Assembly (NCBI GenBank): GCA_902597895.1
Contig: CACJZM010000001.1
Location: 305,214-369,213, forward strand
DNA: 64,000 nucleotides
DNA from: an uncultured Pelagibacteraceae bacterium
GTDB taxonomy: Bacteria > Pseudomonadota > Alphaproteobacteria > Pelagibacterales > Pelagibacteraceae
Direction of reading: 5' to 3'
Every line of letters starts with the position of its first letter. Positions within the stretch are counted from its first letter, which is position 1. The notes beneath the pieces are model-generated. The model was not told where the DNA came from, ran no database searches, and saw only the letters and a program-made list of their open reading frames with translations. This document shows positions 24,940 to 34,031 of the stretch, in pieces. The translations under genes and the position numbers were made by a program.

Positions 24940-25244
24940 GTTCATTTGATGAGAGACAAAAAGGTTTTGAAAAAAAATTCGCACACGATCAAGAGCTTCA
25001 GTTTAAAGTGAGCGCTAGAAGAAATAAATATGTAGGACAATGGGCCTCAAAGATTCTTGGTTACAATGAAGAAAAAGAAAAAGAATATATTCAATCTGTA
25101 ATTAAAGCAGATTTTGCTGAAGCTGGAGATGAAGATGTTTTTAGAAAAGTAAAAGAAGATTTAAAAAATCATAATATACCAGACGAAGATATTAGAAAGA
25201 AAATGGATGAGCTTAACGAAAAAGCTAAGTCTGAGTTTATTTAG
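24936..25244 (+). CDS. F1-ATPase inhibitor subunit zeta (DUF1476)
   Basis: 102-aa mostly helical protein. MSSFDERQKGFEKKFAHDQELQFK and ADFAEAGDEDVFRKVKEDL are the DUF1476 signature. In alphaproteobacteria this subunit inserts its N-terminal region into the F1 head of ATP synthase and blocks ATP hydrolysis. I prefer the ATG at 24936 (ATGA overlap with the previous gene) over one 12 bp upstream, because family members begin directly with the FDxRExAFExKF segment. The next gene, a nuclease with signal peptide, starts 38 bp before its end. Confidence 0.92.
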   Translation: MSSFDERQKGFEKKFAHDQELQFKVSARRNKYVGQWASKILGYNEEKEKEYIQSVIKADFAEAGDEDVFRKVKEDLKNHNIPDEDIRKKMDELNEKAKSEFI

Positions 25245-25731
25245 TATATTTATTTTATTTTTCATAACCCAATTACATGGTCAAGAAAAATTTATTTCTG
25301 GTAAAGCAAAAATTATTGATGGAGATTCAATAAGGATTGAAAAACATAGAATAAGACTTTTGGGAATCGATGCTCCAGAGATGAAACAATTATGTAAGGA
25401 TAAAAATAATGAAGATTATGCATGTGGCTATTTATCAAAAAATTTTCTGATATCATTCATTGATGATGTAAAAATTTCAAAAAATCTGAGAGAAGTATTT
25501 TGTTATTATTCTGAGTTTGACAAATATAATAGAGTGCTCGGAGAGTGCTTTGTGGGCCCAAAAAGAATATATAATCTCAATCAGGCTATGGTACTTTCGG
25601 GACATGCTGTAGCTTATTTAAGATATTCAGATAAATATTTAAAAGATCAAGAAGAAGCAATGGTAAAAAAAAAAGGCATGTGGTCTGGAGAATTTATTTT
25701 TCCAGAAGAATGGAGAAAAAAAAATAAATAA
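25207..25731 (+). CDS. Secreted thermonuclease-like protein (SNase fold)
   Basis: 174 aa. Residues 1-25 form a signal peptide (LTKKLSLSLFSIFILFFITQLHG). The SNase fold follows: GKAKIIDGDSIRI, then RIRLLGIDAPE with the conserved Arg, and later DKYNRVLGECF and GMWSGEFIFPEEWRK. The family hydrolyses DNA or RNA; many members are periplasmic or of unknown substrate. Start lies within the zeta gene, giving a 38-bp overlap, and is chosen because it gives an intact signal peptide. Possible role: nutrient scavenging from extracellular nucleic acid; inference only. Confidence 0.85.
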   Translation: MSLTKKLSLSLFSIFILFFITQLHGQEKFISGKAKIIDGDSIRIEKHRIRLLGIDAPEMKQLCKDKNNEDYACGYLSKNFLISFIDDVKISKNLREVFCYYSEFDKYNRVLGECFVGPKRIYNLNQAMVLSGHAVAYLRYSDKYLKDQEEAMVKKKGMWSGEFIFPEEWRKKNK

Positions 25732-25746
25732 ACTATAAGTTTATTA

Positions 25747-26346
25747 GTGATTCTAAATAAAAAATTATTATTTATATTTTTATTTTTTTTAATTTCAGCT
25801 TGTTCATCAATTCCTAAAAATACTGCTGATGGTTGTTCAATATTTTCTGAAAGATATTTTTGGTATAAGCACGTTAAAAAAACTGAGAAGAAATGGGGAA
25901 CCCCAGTTCATTTGCAACTAGCTTTTATTAAAATGGAGTCAGACTTCGATTGGTTAGCAAAACCTCCACGTCATAAACTGTTTAAAGTAATTCCATATAA
26001 AAGACCTTCAAGTTCTTTTGGTTACTCCCAAGCAGTTAAGGGTACTTGGGAGCAGTATAAAAAGGAAAATGAAAAACCTCTTGCTACTAGAGCAAGATTT
26101 AAAGATAGTGTTGATTTTATAGGTTGGTATACAAGCAAAAGTTCAAAAATATTAAAAATATCCAAAAAGGATGTTTTTAAACAGTATATTGCTTATCATG
26201 AGGGCTGGGGAAATTATAAAAATTATAAGAATAACAATAGAATAATATTAATTGCAAAAAAGGTTGAAAAGCAATCTATAAAATACAAAAAACAACTATC
26301 GTCTTGTCAAAATAAATTAAATAGAAATAAATATATTATTTTTTAA
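25747..26346 (+). CDS. Lytic transglycosylase-like lipoprotein (SLT domain)
   Basis: 199 aa. A lipoprotein signal ends in the lipobox ISAC at about residue 19. FIKMESDFDW carries the likely catalytic glutamate and SSSFGYSQA matches the SLT S-x-x-G-x-x-Q motif, so it is predicted to cleave peptidoglycan glycan strands to anhydromuropeptides. The start is GTG; the first Met codons downstream would remove the signal peptide. Its stop interlocks with that of the convergent RND gene within four bases. Confidence 0.8.
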   Translation: MILNKKLLFIFLFFLISACSSIPKNTADGCSIFSERYFWYKHVKKTEKKWGTPVHLQLAFIKMESDFDWLAKPPRHKLFKVIPYKRPSSSFGYSQAVKGTWEQYKKENEKPLATRARFKDSVDFIGWYTSKSSKILKISKKDVFKQYIAYHEGWGNYKNYKNNNRIILIAKKVEKQSIKYKKQLSSCQNKLNRNKYIIF

Positions 26347-29300
26347 CGAAGTTCTTTTTTTAATTCGATATCAACGGCATCTATTCTTTTTGTATTTTTA
26401 GCTAAAGCCAAATACATTGTTGGAGTAACATAAAGTGTAAAGAACGTCGAAATAATCATTCCACCTAAAATAGTAGAACCAACTGCTAATCTAGAACCTT
26501 CACCAGCTCCAGGACCTATATTTCCAATTACCAATGGCATCATAGCAATCATGGTGCTCAAAGATGTCATAATAATTGGCCTAAATCTTATGCTACAAGC
26601 TTCTTTTACAGCAGTTTCTATATTTTTACCTTTGGTTCTAATTTGATTTGCATAATCGACAATCAAAATACTATTTTTGGTTGATATTCCAATTAAAATA
26701 ATAAGAGCAATTTGTGAAAAGATATTTACAGAGCTATTTAAAAATAAAATAAAAACTAAACCTCCAAAAATTGCCAATGGAACAGTCAAAATAATAATAA
26801 ATGGATGAACAAATGAATTAAATGTGGCAGCCATTACCAAGTATGCTGTTAATAATGCTAAAGCAAAAATAATAAATAATTCATTACTGGTCTCTTTTAC
26901 TTCTTCAGATTTACCTTTCCATGTAATTTGATTTTGTGGAGCAACTTTTTCCATAGTATTTTCCAAATATTTTATTGCATCAGATAAAGAATAATTTTCT
27001 GAAATATTTGCTGAAATGGTAACAGCTGGCTGTCTATTATATCTTGATAATTCTTTTGCAGCACCTACCTCTTTAAAATCAACTAAATTAACAAGTGAAA
27101 TTAATTTACCTGTTGTATCAGATCTTACAAAAATTTTTGATATTCCCTCCTTATTTCTTCGATCTGCTAAGTATTGTTGTAATATTATTGGATATTCTTT
27201 TCCGAGTTTATTAAATGTAGTTACTCTTTTACCACCATATAAAGTCTCTAATGTTCTACCAATTTTTTCAGTGGAAACTCCGAGATCTTTAGCTTTATTT
27301 TTGTTAATTAAAAGTTTTACTTCTGGTTTATTCCTTGAATAATCTGACTCTATTCTAGAAAGATTGCCATTTTTTCGAAGGGTTCTAATTACTTGACTTT
27401 GAATTTTTTCTAATTCCTCATAAGTACTTCCATATATAACCATTTGAACCGGCTTATTATAGCTTGATACTCTTATTGATTGTGGAGAGATAGGAAAAGC
27501 AACTGCCTGTGGTACAGTAACAATTTTTCCAATAGCTTCTCTCATTACTGTTTGAGAATTCTTTTTCCTATTATCCCAATTGTCTAACAATGCAATTATT
27601 ATAAAACTATTAAATGAATTTGCAGAAGATCCAAAACCAGGAACTCTCATAATAAATCTTGAGTAAGGACTATTTTCTTCTTGCAATAGAGGTATTAGCC
27701 TTTTTTCTATTACCTGAGCTTTTTCCTGAGTATATTCAAATGAACTACCTTCATCTGTAAACCCAATCACTAGATACGCACCTCTATCTTCCATAGGTAA
27801 TAATTCTTTCTTTGAAAAATCAAAAAGTAGAATTGATCCAACGATAATTAAAATAATAAAAATAGTTATTGATTTTGTTTTCTTCATTAAAACTGTCAAG
27901 GTTTCTTCATAAAATTTTGAAAAACTTAAAAAGAATTTTTCAAATCTATTAATAATAAAATTTTTGTCAGTTTTTTTGGTTAAAAATTTACTTGCTAACA
28001 TTGGTGACAAAGTTAATGCGACAAATGATGAGACTACAATGGAGAAAGATAGTGCTATTGCTGTTTCTTTAAACAATGTACCAGATATTCCTTCAATAAA
28101 TATTAAAGGTAAAAAAACTGCGATTAAAATTAATGTTGTAGCAATTATTGCAAAAGTAATTTGTTTAGAACCTTTGTATGAAGCTACCAGAGGGGTCTCG
28201 CCATTTTCAATTCGTCTATAAATTGCATCTGTCATTATTACTGAGTCATCCGTGATAATGCCTATAGCTAAAATAAAGCTTAAAAGAACAAATATATTTA
28301 TTGATAATCCAAATAAATAAATACCAAGGAATGAGGCTATTAAGCTTACTGGTAAGGCAATAGCTGGTACAATTACTGCTTTCAAATTTCCTAAAAATAA
28401 ATAAATGATAATAACTACTAATATAAAAGCTATTACTAAAGTTTTATAAACCTCATTAATAGCTGCTCCTACATAAGTTGCTCTATTAAAAGCTATTTCA
28501 AGTTTTAATCCATCAGGTAAAGTTTTGTTAACTTCAAATATTTTCTTTTTAATTTCTTTAGATAACTCTACAGTTGATGCTCCACTTCTAGCATATATTC
28601 CAATACCTACTGTTTTTAAATTGAGCTGATCTTTTCTTTGTGCTTTAAATAATGTTTTTTCTGAAACTGGGCCAAACTCTATTTTTGCAACATCTGACAA
28701 TGTTACGATTTGCTTATTATTTTTTTTAATTGGCAATTGTTCAATTGTTTCTATTGAATTATAAGACTTATCTAGGTTTAGGGTTAGGTCTATATTATCT
28801 GCCTCAAGAGTTCCTGCGGGTAATCTTATATTTTCACCTCTAAGTGCTTGCTCAACTTCTTGTATTGTTAAATCGTTTGCAGCAAGCTTAATAGGATCTA
28901 TCCAAACTCTAATACTTAATTCTCTAAGTCCTCCGACTAAAATCCTTCCAACATTTTTTACACTTGAAAAAGTATCTACAAGATATCTTTCAGCATAATC
29001 TCCAAGCTCAAGGTCGCTCCAAGTAGAGGAAGACAAAGCTAACCACATAGTAGTAGTAAAACCTGCCGCTCTTTTTAATATTTGAGGTGGATCAGCTTCT
29101 GATGGTAAATTATCCACTACTCTTGCAACTCTTTCTCTTACATCATTTGCAGCATTGTCCAATTCAATACTTGTATCAAATTCTATATTTATTGTACTTC
29201 TTCCATTTTCAGATTTTGAGTCGATATTTTTTATACCTTCGGCACCTCCAATCACATCCTCTAAAACTTGGGTAACTTCTTGATTAACAATTGGAGCTGC

Positions 29301-29465
29301 AGCAGAATTATAATTAACTTGTACCTGAACCACAGGTGGCTGAATTCCTGATGGTAGTTCTCTTACTGGTAACTTCCAAAAAACAAATAAACCAAATACT
29401 ATAAGTATTAATGACATTACCCAAGATACCACTGGTCTACGTATGCTTAATTCAGTTATAAACAT
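26343..29465 (-). CDS. RND multidrug efflux permease (HAE1, AcrB/MexF-like)
   Basis: 1040-aa inner-membrane proton antiporter. The start MFITELSIRRPVVSWVMSLILIVFGLFVF, the central block LSFILAIGIITDDSVIMTDAIYR (motif with the proton-relay Asp pair replaced in the family order D-D) and the second half GISTKNSILIVDYANQIR match HAE1 pumps. Two halves of six helices and two large periplasmic loops fit the length. It directly follows its membrane fusion protein gene (no gap). No TolC-type outer-membrane gene is in the window. Substrate unknown. Confidence 0.94.
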   Translation of the reverse strand: MFITELSIRRPVVSWVMSLILIVFGLFVFWKLPVRELPSGIQPPVVQVQVNYNSAAAPIVNQEVTQVLEDVIGGAEGIKNIDSKSENGRSTINIEFDTSIELDNAANDVRERVARVVDNLPSEADPPQILKRAAGFTTTMWLALSSSTWSDLELGDYAERYLVDTFSSVKNVGRILVGGLRELSIRVWIDPIKLAANDLTIQEVEQALRGENIRLPAGTLEADNIDLTLNLDKSYNSIETIEQLPIKKNNKQIVTLSDVAKIEFGPVSEKTLFKAQRKDQLNLKTVGIGIYARSGASTVELSKEIKKKIFEVNKTLPDGLKLEIAFNRATYVGAAINEVYKTLVIAFILVVIIIYLFLGNLKAVIVPAIALPVSLIASFLGIYLFGLSINIFVLLSFILAIGIITDDSVIMTDAIYRRIENGETPLVASYKGSKQITFAIIATTLILIAVFLPLIFIEGISGTLFKETAIALSFSIVVSSFVALTLSPMLASKFLTKKTDKNFIINRFEKFFLSFSKFYEETLTVLMKKTKSITIFIILIIVGSILLFDFSKKELLPMEDRGAYLVIGFTDEGSSFEYTQEKAQVIEKRLIPLLQEENSPYSRFIMRVPGFGSSANSFNSFIIIALLDNWDNRKKNSQTVMREAIGKIVTVPQAVAFPISPQSIRVSSYNKPVQMVIYGSTYEELEKIQSQVIRTLRKNGNLSRIESDYSRNKPEVKLLINKNKAKDLGVSTEKIGRTLETLYGGKRVTTFNKLGKEYPIILQQYLADRRNKEGISKIFVRSDTTGKLISLVNLVDFKEVGAAKELSRYNRQPAVTISANISENYSLSDAIKYLENTMEKVAPQNQITWKGKSEEVKETSNELFIIFALALLTAYLVMAATFNSFVHPFIIILTVPLAIFGGLVFILFLNSSVNIFSQIALIILIGISTKNSILIVDYANQIRTKGKNIETAVKEACSIRFRPIIMTSLSTMIAMMPLVIGNIGPGAGEGSRLAVGSTILGGMIISTFFTLYVTPTMYLALAKNTKRIDAVDIELKKELR

Positions 29466-30335
29466 TTAATTTTTTATAGGCTTAATTTTCCCTCTTGGGA
29501 AAACTTTTTTTAGACCTTCAGCAACTATAGTGTCACCAAGATTTAATCCTGACAAAATCTCTACATTACCTTGGTCTCTTAATCCAATTTCAATTTCTTT
29601 TTTGTTTACGATATTATCTTCTGAAACTGTATAAACAAATACCTTCTCTCCTTCCATCATTACACTTGTATCTGGAACCCTAAGAGAGTTTCTAGTATTA
29701 AAATTTATTGTAATTTCCAATAAGGATCCTGGAATGAGTTCATAATTATTATTTTCAATTTTTACTCTTGTTAGAAGTGTTCGAGTTTCTGCATTTATCC
29801 TACTAGAGACCATATCTACTAACCCAAAAAATTTTTTATTTTTATATCCTGAAAATTTTACATCAACTGGCAATCCCTTCTTTATTGATGATGCATAGTT
29901 CTCTGGTATTTTTAAATCACAATAAATAATTGAGCTATCATCCAAAGTTATAATAATCGAATTATCACTGCCAAGAACATCATCAGTTAAACCTCGATAT
30001 CCCAAAACACCATTAAATGGAGCAACAATTGATTTATCCTTTAATTTTACTATCAAATCTCCCTTATTCACATATTCTTCTAATTTCAACTCACTATTTA
30101 GTTCATTTTTTTTTATTCTAAAAGTTTCAGTTTTCTTTGAAACCGCAGTTCCAAAACTAGATATTTTTTCAGAAAAATCTTCTTGAATTACTTCAGTAAC
30201 AACTATGCCTGGCGGAGGTCTTTTACTAAATTTTTTTTTAAAGTGATTACCAATCATTGTTCTTCCAATAATCACAGTAGCAATTATTAGAAAAAAAATA
30301 ATTACAATTGATAATACCTTAGTTGATCTTTTCAT
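29466..30335 (-). CDS. RND efflux periplasmic adaptor (membrane fusion protein)
   Basis: 289 aa. An N-terminal membrane anchor (about residues 7-25) is followed by the paired biotinyl-lipoyl halves (EEYVNKGDLIVKLKDKSIVAPFNGVLGYRGL) and a beta-barrel; GSLLEITINF and VMMEGEKVFVYTV are typical. It is shorter than AcrA because the coiled-coil hairpin between the lipoyl halves is almost absent. Encoded immediately before the RND pump and three bases after a sulfurtransferase gene. It bridges pump and outer-membrane channel. Confidence 0.9.
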   Translation of the reverse strand: MKRSTKVLSIVIIFFLIIATVIIGRTMIGNHFKKKFSKRPPPGIVVTEVIQEDFSEKISSFGTAVSKKTETFRIKKNELNSELKLEEYVNKGDLIVKLKDKSIVAPFNGVLGYRGLTDDVLGSDNSIIITLDDSSIIYCDLKIPENYASSIKKGLPVDVKFSGYKNKKFFGLVDMVSSRINAETRTLLTRVKIENNNYELIPGSLLEITINFNTRNSLRVPDTSVMMEGEKVFVYTVSEDNIVNKKEIEIGLRDQGNVEILSGLNLGDTIVAEGLKKVFPRGKIKPIKN

Positions 30336-30338
30336 ATA

Positions 30339-31154
30339 TTAACTCCTACCATATTCTGCCCAAGAACCGTCGTAAACGACAGGCATATATTTATTATTTA
30401 TTAGAGAATATGCAAGTGCCAAAACAGATGCTGTAACACCAGATCCACATGAAAACACAACATTTAAAGACATATTATCTCCCAAAGTTTTTTTAAATAT
30501 ATCTGAAAGTTCATTTGTACTTTTAAATGAATGATCATTATTAATTAATTCATTAAACGGAATACAAAATGAAGATGGTATTGATCCACTTCTTAATCCT
30601 TTCCTAGGTTCCTTCGCTTTGCCCTCAAATCTATCCTTGCTCCTTGCATCTATTACAATGAAGTTTTTATTTAATATATTATTGTCAATCTGTAATTTAT
30701 TTTTAACTAATTCTTTATTTTCTTTTGCTATATACCTTGAGAAATTAGTTTGTGTGATTTTATTTGTAGTAAACTTCCCTTCCTCTATCCATTTTTTTAA
30801 TCCACCATCTAAAACATGTACAAGATTTGGATTATGTCCAAAGTAAATGAAATTATACCAACATCTACATGAACTTATTACATCTGAATTATCATAAACG
30901 ACTATATTATCATCATTATTTAAACCCATTTCAGAGACAATTTTTTCCCAATTCTCTTTACTTGTAAGCATATGTGGTAAGTCTGTATTTTGATCTGAAT
31001 TTTTATCTAAATCAAAGAAAATTGCATTCTCAATATGATTTTTTAAATATTCCGTATGACCATTTCTTTCTTGATTGGGCATATGCCAAGAACAATCAAT
31101 GATTTTGATTTTACTTAAATTTTTTTCTGTCCAATCAGTTGAAACTATTGACAT
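30339..31154 (-). CDS. sseA: 3-mercaptopyruvate sulfurtransferase (two-domain rhodanese)
   Basis: 271 aa, tandem rhodanese domains. The active-site loop is CGSGVTA with Cys236; the G-S/T-G-V pattern is that of mercaptopyruvate sulfurtransferase, unlike the CRxGx[RT] loop of thiosulfate sulfurtransferases. KIIDCSWHMP near the start and GSIPSSFCIPFNEL in domain 2 are family marks. It lies between msrA (2-bp gap) and the efflux adaptor (3-bp gap), so a sulfur/oxidation-related operon with the pump is implied by spacing; a shared function is speculative. Confidence 0.9.
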   Translation of the reverse strand: MSIVSTDWTEKNLSKIKIIDCSWHMPNQERNGHTEYLKNHIENAIFFDLDKNSDQNTDLPHMLTSKENWEKIVSEMGLNNDDNIVVYDNSDVISSCRCWYNFIYFGHNPNLVHVLDGGLKKWIEEGKFTTNKITQTNFSRYIAKENKELVKNKLQIDNNILNKNFIVIDARSKDRFEGKAKEPRKGLRSGSIPSSFCIPFNELINNDHSFKSTNELSDIFKKTLGDNMSLNVVFSCGSGVTASVLALAYSLINNKYMPVVYDGSWAEYGRS

Positions 31155-31156
31155 TT

Positions 31157-31603
31157 CTAAAATCTTTTTTCTAAATATTTTTGATGATAGTTTTCTGCAG
31201 TAGTGTAGTTTTTATCTGGTGAGATTTTAGTAACTATTTTGCCAGAAAGTTTAATATTCCTTTCCTTTAAAACCTTGTGAGCAATATTTTTTTGATTTTC
31301 ATTTAAATAAAAAATCTCACTTCTATATTGTGTTCCAATATCAGGTCCTTGAGCATTTAATGTAGTAGGATCATGAATATCAAAGAAATAATTCAATAGC
31401 TGCTCGTATGATATTATTTTAGGATCAAATTCAATTTTAACAACTTCTGCATGATTTGTAGTACCAGTACAAACTTCTTCATAGGTTGCTTTGTTGCTGT
31501 TTCCCCCACAATAACCTACTTCAGTTTTTAAAACCCCTTCAAGTTTACTAAACTTAATTTCTGGTCCCCAGAAGCATCCCAAAGCTATTATGGCAATTTC
31601 CAT
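31157..31603 (-). CDS. msrA: Peptide-methionine (S)-S-oxide reductase
   Basis: 148-aa repair enzyme reducing methionine-S-sulfoxide. The active-site GCFWGPE has catalytic Cys10; EVGYCGG, HAEVVKIEFDP and GPDIGTQYRSEIFY are standard MsrA motifs. The C-terminus is short and lacks an obvious pair of resolving cysteines, which suggests a one- or two-cysteine form recycled by thioredoxin. It heads the leftward operon and is only 34 bp from the divergent EamA gene. Confidence 0.94.
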   Translation of the reverse strand: MEIAIIALGCFWGPEIKFSKLEGVLKTEVGYCGGNSNKATYEEVCTGTTNHAEVVKIEFDPKIISYEQLLNYFFDIHDPTTLNAQGPDIGTQYRSEIFYLNENQKNIAHKVLKERNIKLSGKIVTKISPDKNYTTAENYHQKYLEKRF

Positions 31604-31637
31604 TGATTATTGTTTTATATAATTTAAAGTTATTATT

Positions 31638-32519
31638 ATGCTTTCCAAAAATCAATTAGGCTTTTTGTACATGTTAATGTCAGTTTGTGCATTTTCAATC
31701 ATGGATATCATTGTAAAATGGTCAGAAGCTTATCCTCTTGGACAGGTTTTATTTTTTAGAGGTTTTTTTGGAGTTATTCTCTACTTTATAATTATGCCCA
31801 GAGAAAGAATTAAAGATTTTTATCTTACAAAGAGACCTGGTTTACATTTTTTAAGATGCATGTCTGGTTTAATAGCCTTAGTTGCAATATTCATAGCATT
31901 AAGAAATCTTCCTTTGGCAACTGTTGTAAGTATATCATTTGCTGCTCCAATTTTTACAACAATTTTTTCTATTTTTTTATTAAGCGAAAAAGTTGGAATG
32001 TTTAGATGGATAGCTGTACTCGTTGGTTTTATTGGAATTATAATTATTACTGAACCAGGATTTTCTTCTTTTAATATTTATTTTATTTATCCAATAATTT
32101 TTTGTTTAGGATTATCATATGTAGCAATTGCTATTAGACAACTGTCAACTACAGAACCAGTTTGGTTGATTTCTTTATATTTTTCTATTGCTATTACTTT
32201 AGCTAGCTTAGTTACATTGCCCTATGGGTGGATTATACCAAATTTTGGCGACCTAATATTATTAATGCTAATTGGAGTATTTGGAGGTGTTGCAAATTTA
32301 TGGTTAGGCCAATCTTATAAGTTAGCTGAAGTATCTCTAGTAAGCCCTTTAAAGTATTTAGCTTTAGTTTTTGCAATTGCATTTGGATATTTTATTTGGG
32401 GTGAAATTCCTTCGTTTAAAACATTGCTTGGTGCTGCCTTAGTAATAATTTCCTCAATTATAATTTTTAGAAGAGAAATTTATCTTAAAAAGCAGGTTTC
32501 AATATCACGTCATGAGTAA
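31638..32519 (+). CDS. EamA/DMT-family transporter
   Basis: 293-aa polytopic protein with ten predicted helices in two EamA repeats. FSIMDIIVKWSEAYPLGQVLFFRG and LPLATVVSISFAAPIFTTIFSIFLLSEKVG belong to the first repeat; GQSYKLAEVSLVSPLKYLALVFAIAFGYFIWGEIP to the second. DMT exporters move metabolites or amino acids across the inner membrane; the cargo cannot be read from sequence. The end overlaps the following glycosylase by 8 bp. Confidence 0.9.
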   Translation: MLSKNQLGFLYMLMSVCAFSIMDIIVKWSEAYPLGQVLFFRGFFGVILYFIIMPRERIKDFYLTKRPGLHFLRCMSGLIALVAIFIALRNLPLATVVSISFAAPIFTTIFSIFLLSEKVGMFRWIAVLVGFIGIIIITEPGFSSFNIYFIYPIIFCLGLSYVAIAIRQLSTTEPVWLISLYFSIAITLASLVTLPYGWIIPNFGDLILLMLIGVFGGVANLWLGQSYKLAEVSLVSPLKYLALVFAIAFGYFIWGEIPSFKTLLGAALVIISSIIIFRREIYLKKQVSISRHE

Positions 32520-33138
32520 AAAACCTACCTATTGGAACTCAGCAATAAAATATTTGTCTAATAAAGATAAAGTAATGAAAAAATTAATTAATCAATATAA
32601 AGATAAAACGTTGACCACCAGAAAAGATATTTTTTATTCATTATGCAAAAGTATTATTGGGCAACAGATCAGTGTAGCTGCTGCAAATTCTGTATTTAAA
32701 AAATTTAACAAAGCTTGCAAGGGCAAAATAAACTATAAAGTTGTTAAGAAATTAAGTTTTGCTAAATTAAAAAGTTGTGGTTTGAGTAGGCAAAAAACAA
32801 AAGGTATTAAAGAACTATCAATTAAATTTTCTAATAAATCTTTTGATCCTAAGATGTTAAAAAATATGGATGATGAAGAGGCAATTTTATATCTATCTAG
32901 TTTAAGACAAATTGGAAGATGGTCTGCTGAAATGATTTTGTTATTTACTTTAAATCGTAAAAATATTTGGCCAGTTCAAGACATAGGTTTATTAAGAGCA
33001 ATATCCAATAACTACAATAAAAAATATTTACCCCCAAAAAAATTTGTAAATTATTTAAAATTAAAATTTACCCCCTATTGTTCAGTTGCAACTTGGTACT
33101 TGTGGAGATCAATTGATGATGAGCCAATACAGTACTAA
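32512..33138 (+). CDS. DNA-3-methyladenine glycosylase (AlkA-type HhH-GPD)
   Basis: 208-aa base-excision enzyme. The helix-hairpin-helix is LSSLRQIGRWSAEMILLF and the catalytic aspartate is Asp157 in WPVQDIGLLRAI. SIIGQQISVAAA is the conserved N-terminal helix. It removes alkylated purines. It lacks the N-terminal domain of E. coli AlkA and so resembles the short form. Its start overlaps the EamA stop by 8 bp; its TAA stop interlocks with the TAG of the convergent DUF1330 gene. Confidence 0.9.
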   Translation: MSKKPTYWNSAIKYLSNKDKVMKKLINQYKDKTLTTRKDIFYSLCKSIIGQQISVAAANSVFKKFNKACKGKINYKVVKKLSFAKLKSCGLSRQKTKGIKELSIKFSNKSFDPKMLKNMDDEEAILYLSSLRQIGRWSAEMILLFTLNRKNIWPVQDIGLLRAISNNYNKKYLPPKKFVNYLKLKFTPYCSVATWYLWRSIDDEPIQY

Positions 33139-33422
33139 ATTCCTTCAACCAATTGATGATTCCTTACTACATGGCCTTCTAGAATGTCATGTGCTTCTTG
33201 ATATTCTTTAGAGTCATAACATTTTAAAGCAGTATTATAATCAGGAAATTCAACAACAACTGTTCTTGGAGAGTCTATTCCTTCGTTAGTTCTATTTTTT
33301 CCACCTCTAATTAGGAATTTTCCAGAAAAGTTTTCAACCGCCGGTTTGGCTTTGACAGCATACTCCTTTAATTTTTCTATATTATTGATCTTTTCATATA
33401 AACATACCCAATAACCTTTCAT
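33135..33422 (-). CDS. DUF1330 family protein
   Basis: 95 aa with a dimeric alpha-beta barrel-type pattern. AVKAKPAVENFSGKFLIRGG and RTVVVEFPDYNTALKCYDSKEYQEAHDIL are the DUF1330 signature. The molecular function is not known. A ribosome binding site AGGAG is seen upstream. Only 28 bp separate it from the divergent phosphoribosyltransferase gene. Confidence 0.88.
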   Translation of the reverse strand: MKGYWVCLYEKINNIEKLKEYAVKAKPAVENFSGKFLIRGGKNRTNEGIDSPRTVVVEFPDYNTALKCYDSKEYQEAHDILEGHVVRNHQLVEGI

Positions 33423-33450
33423 AAATTCTCCTTTTTAAATTTTTTAGTTT

Positions 33451-33999
33451 ATGATACCAAATTTTATGGCTGAAAAGTTAATTATAAAATTTGATGAATA
33501 TTTAGATACAGTTGAGAAATTAGCATTAACAATAAGTCAAAATTACAAACCAACTGTTTTAGTTGGTATAATGAGAGGGGCAGCTCCTATAATTGACATC
33601 TTATCTAGGATTTTAAAGTTACCAACTGCATATATAGTAATTCAAAGTTATTCTGGTAGTGGAATTGAAAATAAACAGGGAGAACTAATTTTTGCACGAG
33701 ATATAAGTTCGATCGCAAGTAATAGTGATTATGAAAGAGTATTATTAGTTGATGATCTATCTGATACAGGTCTTACACTAAATAAAAGTATAGAATGGTT
33801 AAAACAATATGAACCAGTTAAAAATTATATTAAAGAAATAAAAACAGCCTGTTTGTGGAAAAAAAAATCATCTTCGTTTACACCAGATTTTTGCCCCATT
33901 AGATTGAATAGTGATCCATGGATAATTCAGCCCACAGAACATTATGAAGAATTAAATATTGAGGAGATAGTTTCTAAACAAAAAAAAAGGGCTAAATAA
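33451..33999 (+). CDS. Purine-type phosphoribosyltransferase
   Basis: 182-aa type I PRTase. The PRPP-binding motif is VLLVDDLSDTGLTL; GIMRGAAPIIDILS is the N-terminal pyrophosphate loop. The family includes xanthine/hypoxanthine-guanine PRTases, and a neighbouring purine permease gene supports purine salvage. The start is uncertain: the ATG at 33451 or a second at 33466 (MAEKLIIKF). The stop codon lies inside the ascending arm of a bidirectional terminator. Confidence 0.8.
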   Translation: MIPNFMAEKLIIKFDEYLDTVEKLALTISQNYKPTVLVGIMRGAAPIIDILSRILKLPTAYIVIQSYSGSGIENKQGELIFARDISSIASNSDYERVLLVDDLSDTGLTLNKSIEWLKQYEPVKNYIKEIKTACLWKKKSSSFTPDFCPIRLNSDPWIIQPTEHYEELNIEEIVSKQKKRAK

Positions 34000-34010
34000 T
34001 TTATTAGCCC
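33989..34010. terminator. Bidirectional intrinsic terminator between PRTase and purine permease
   Basis: GGGCTAA (33989-33995), an 8-base loop and TTAGCCC (34004-34010) form a 7-bp stem flanked by eight A residues on one side and five T residues on the other. It can end transcripts from both convergent genes. The PRTase stop codon overlaps the stem. Confidence 0.88.
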
Positions 34011-34031
34011 TTTTTAATTTCAATTTAATTT

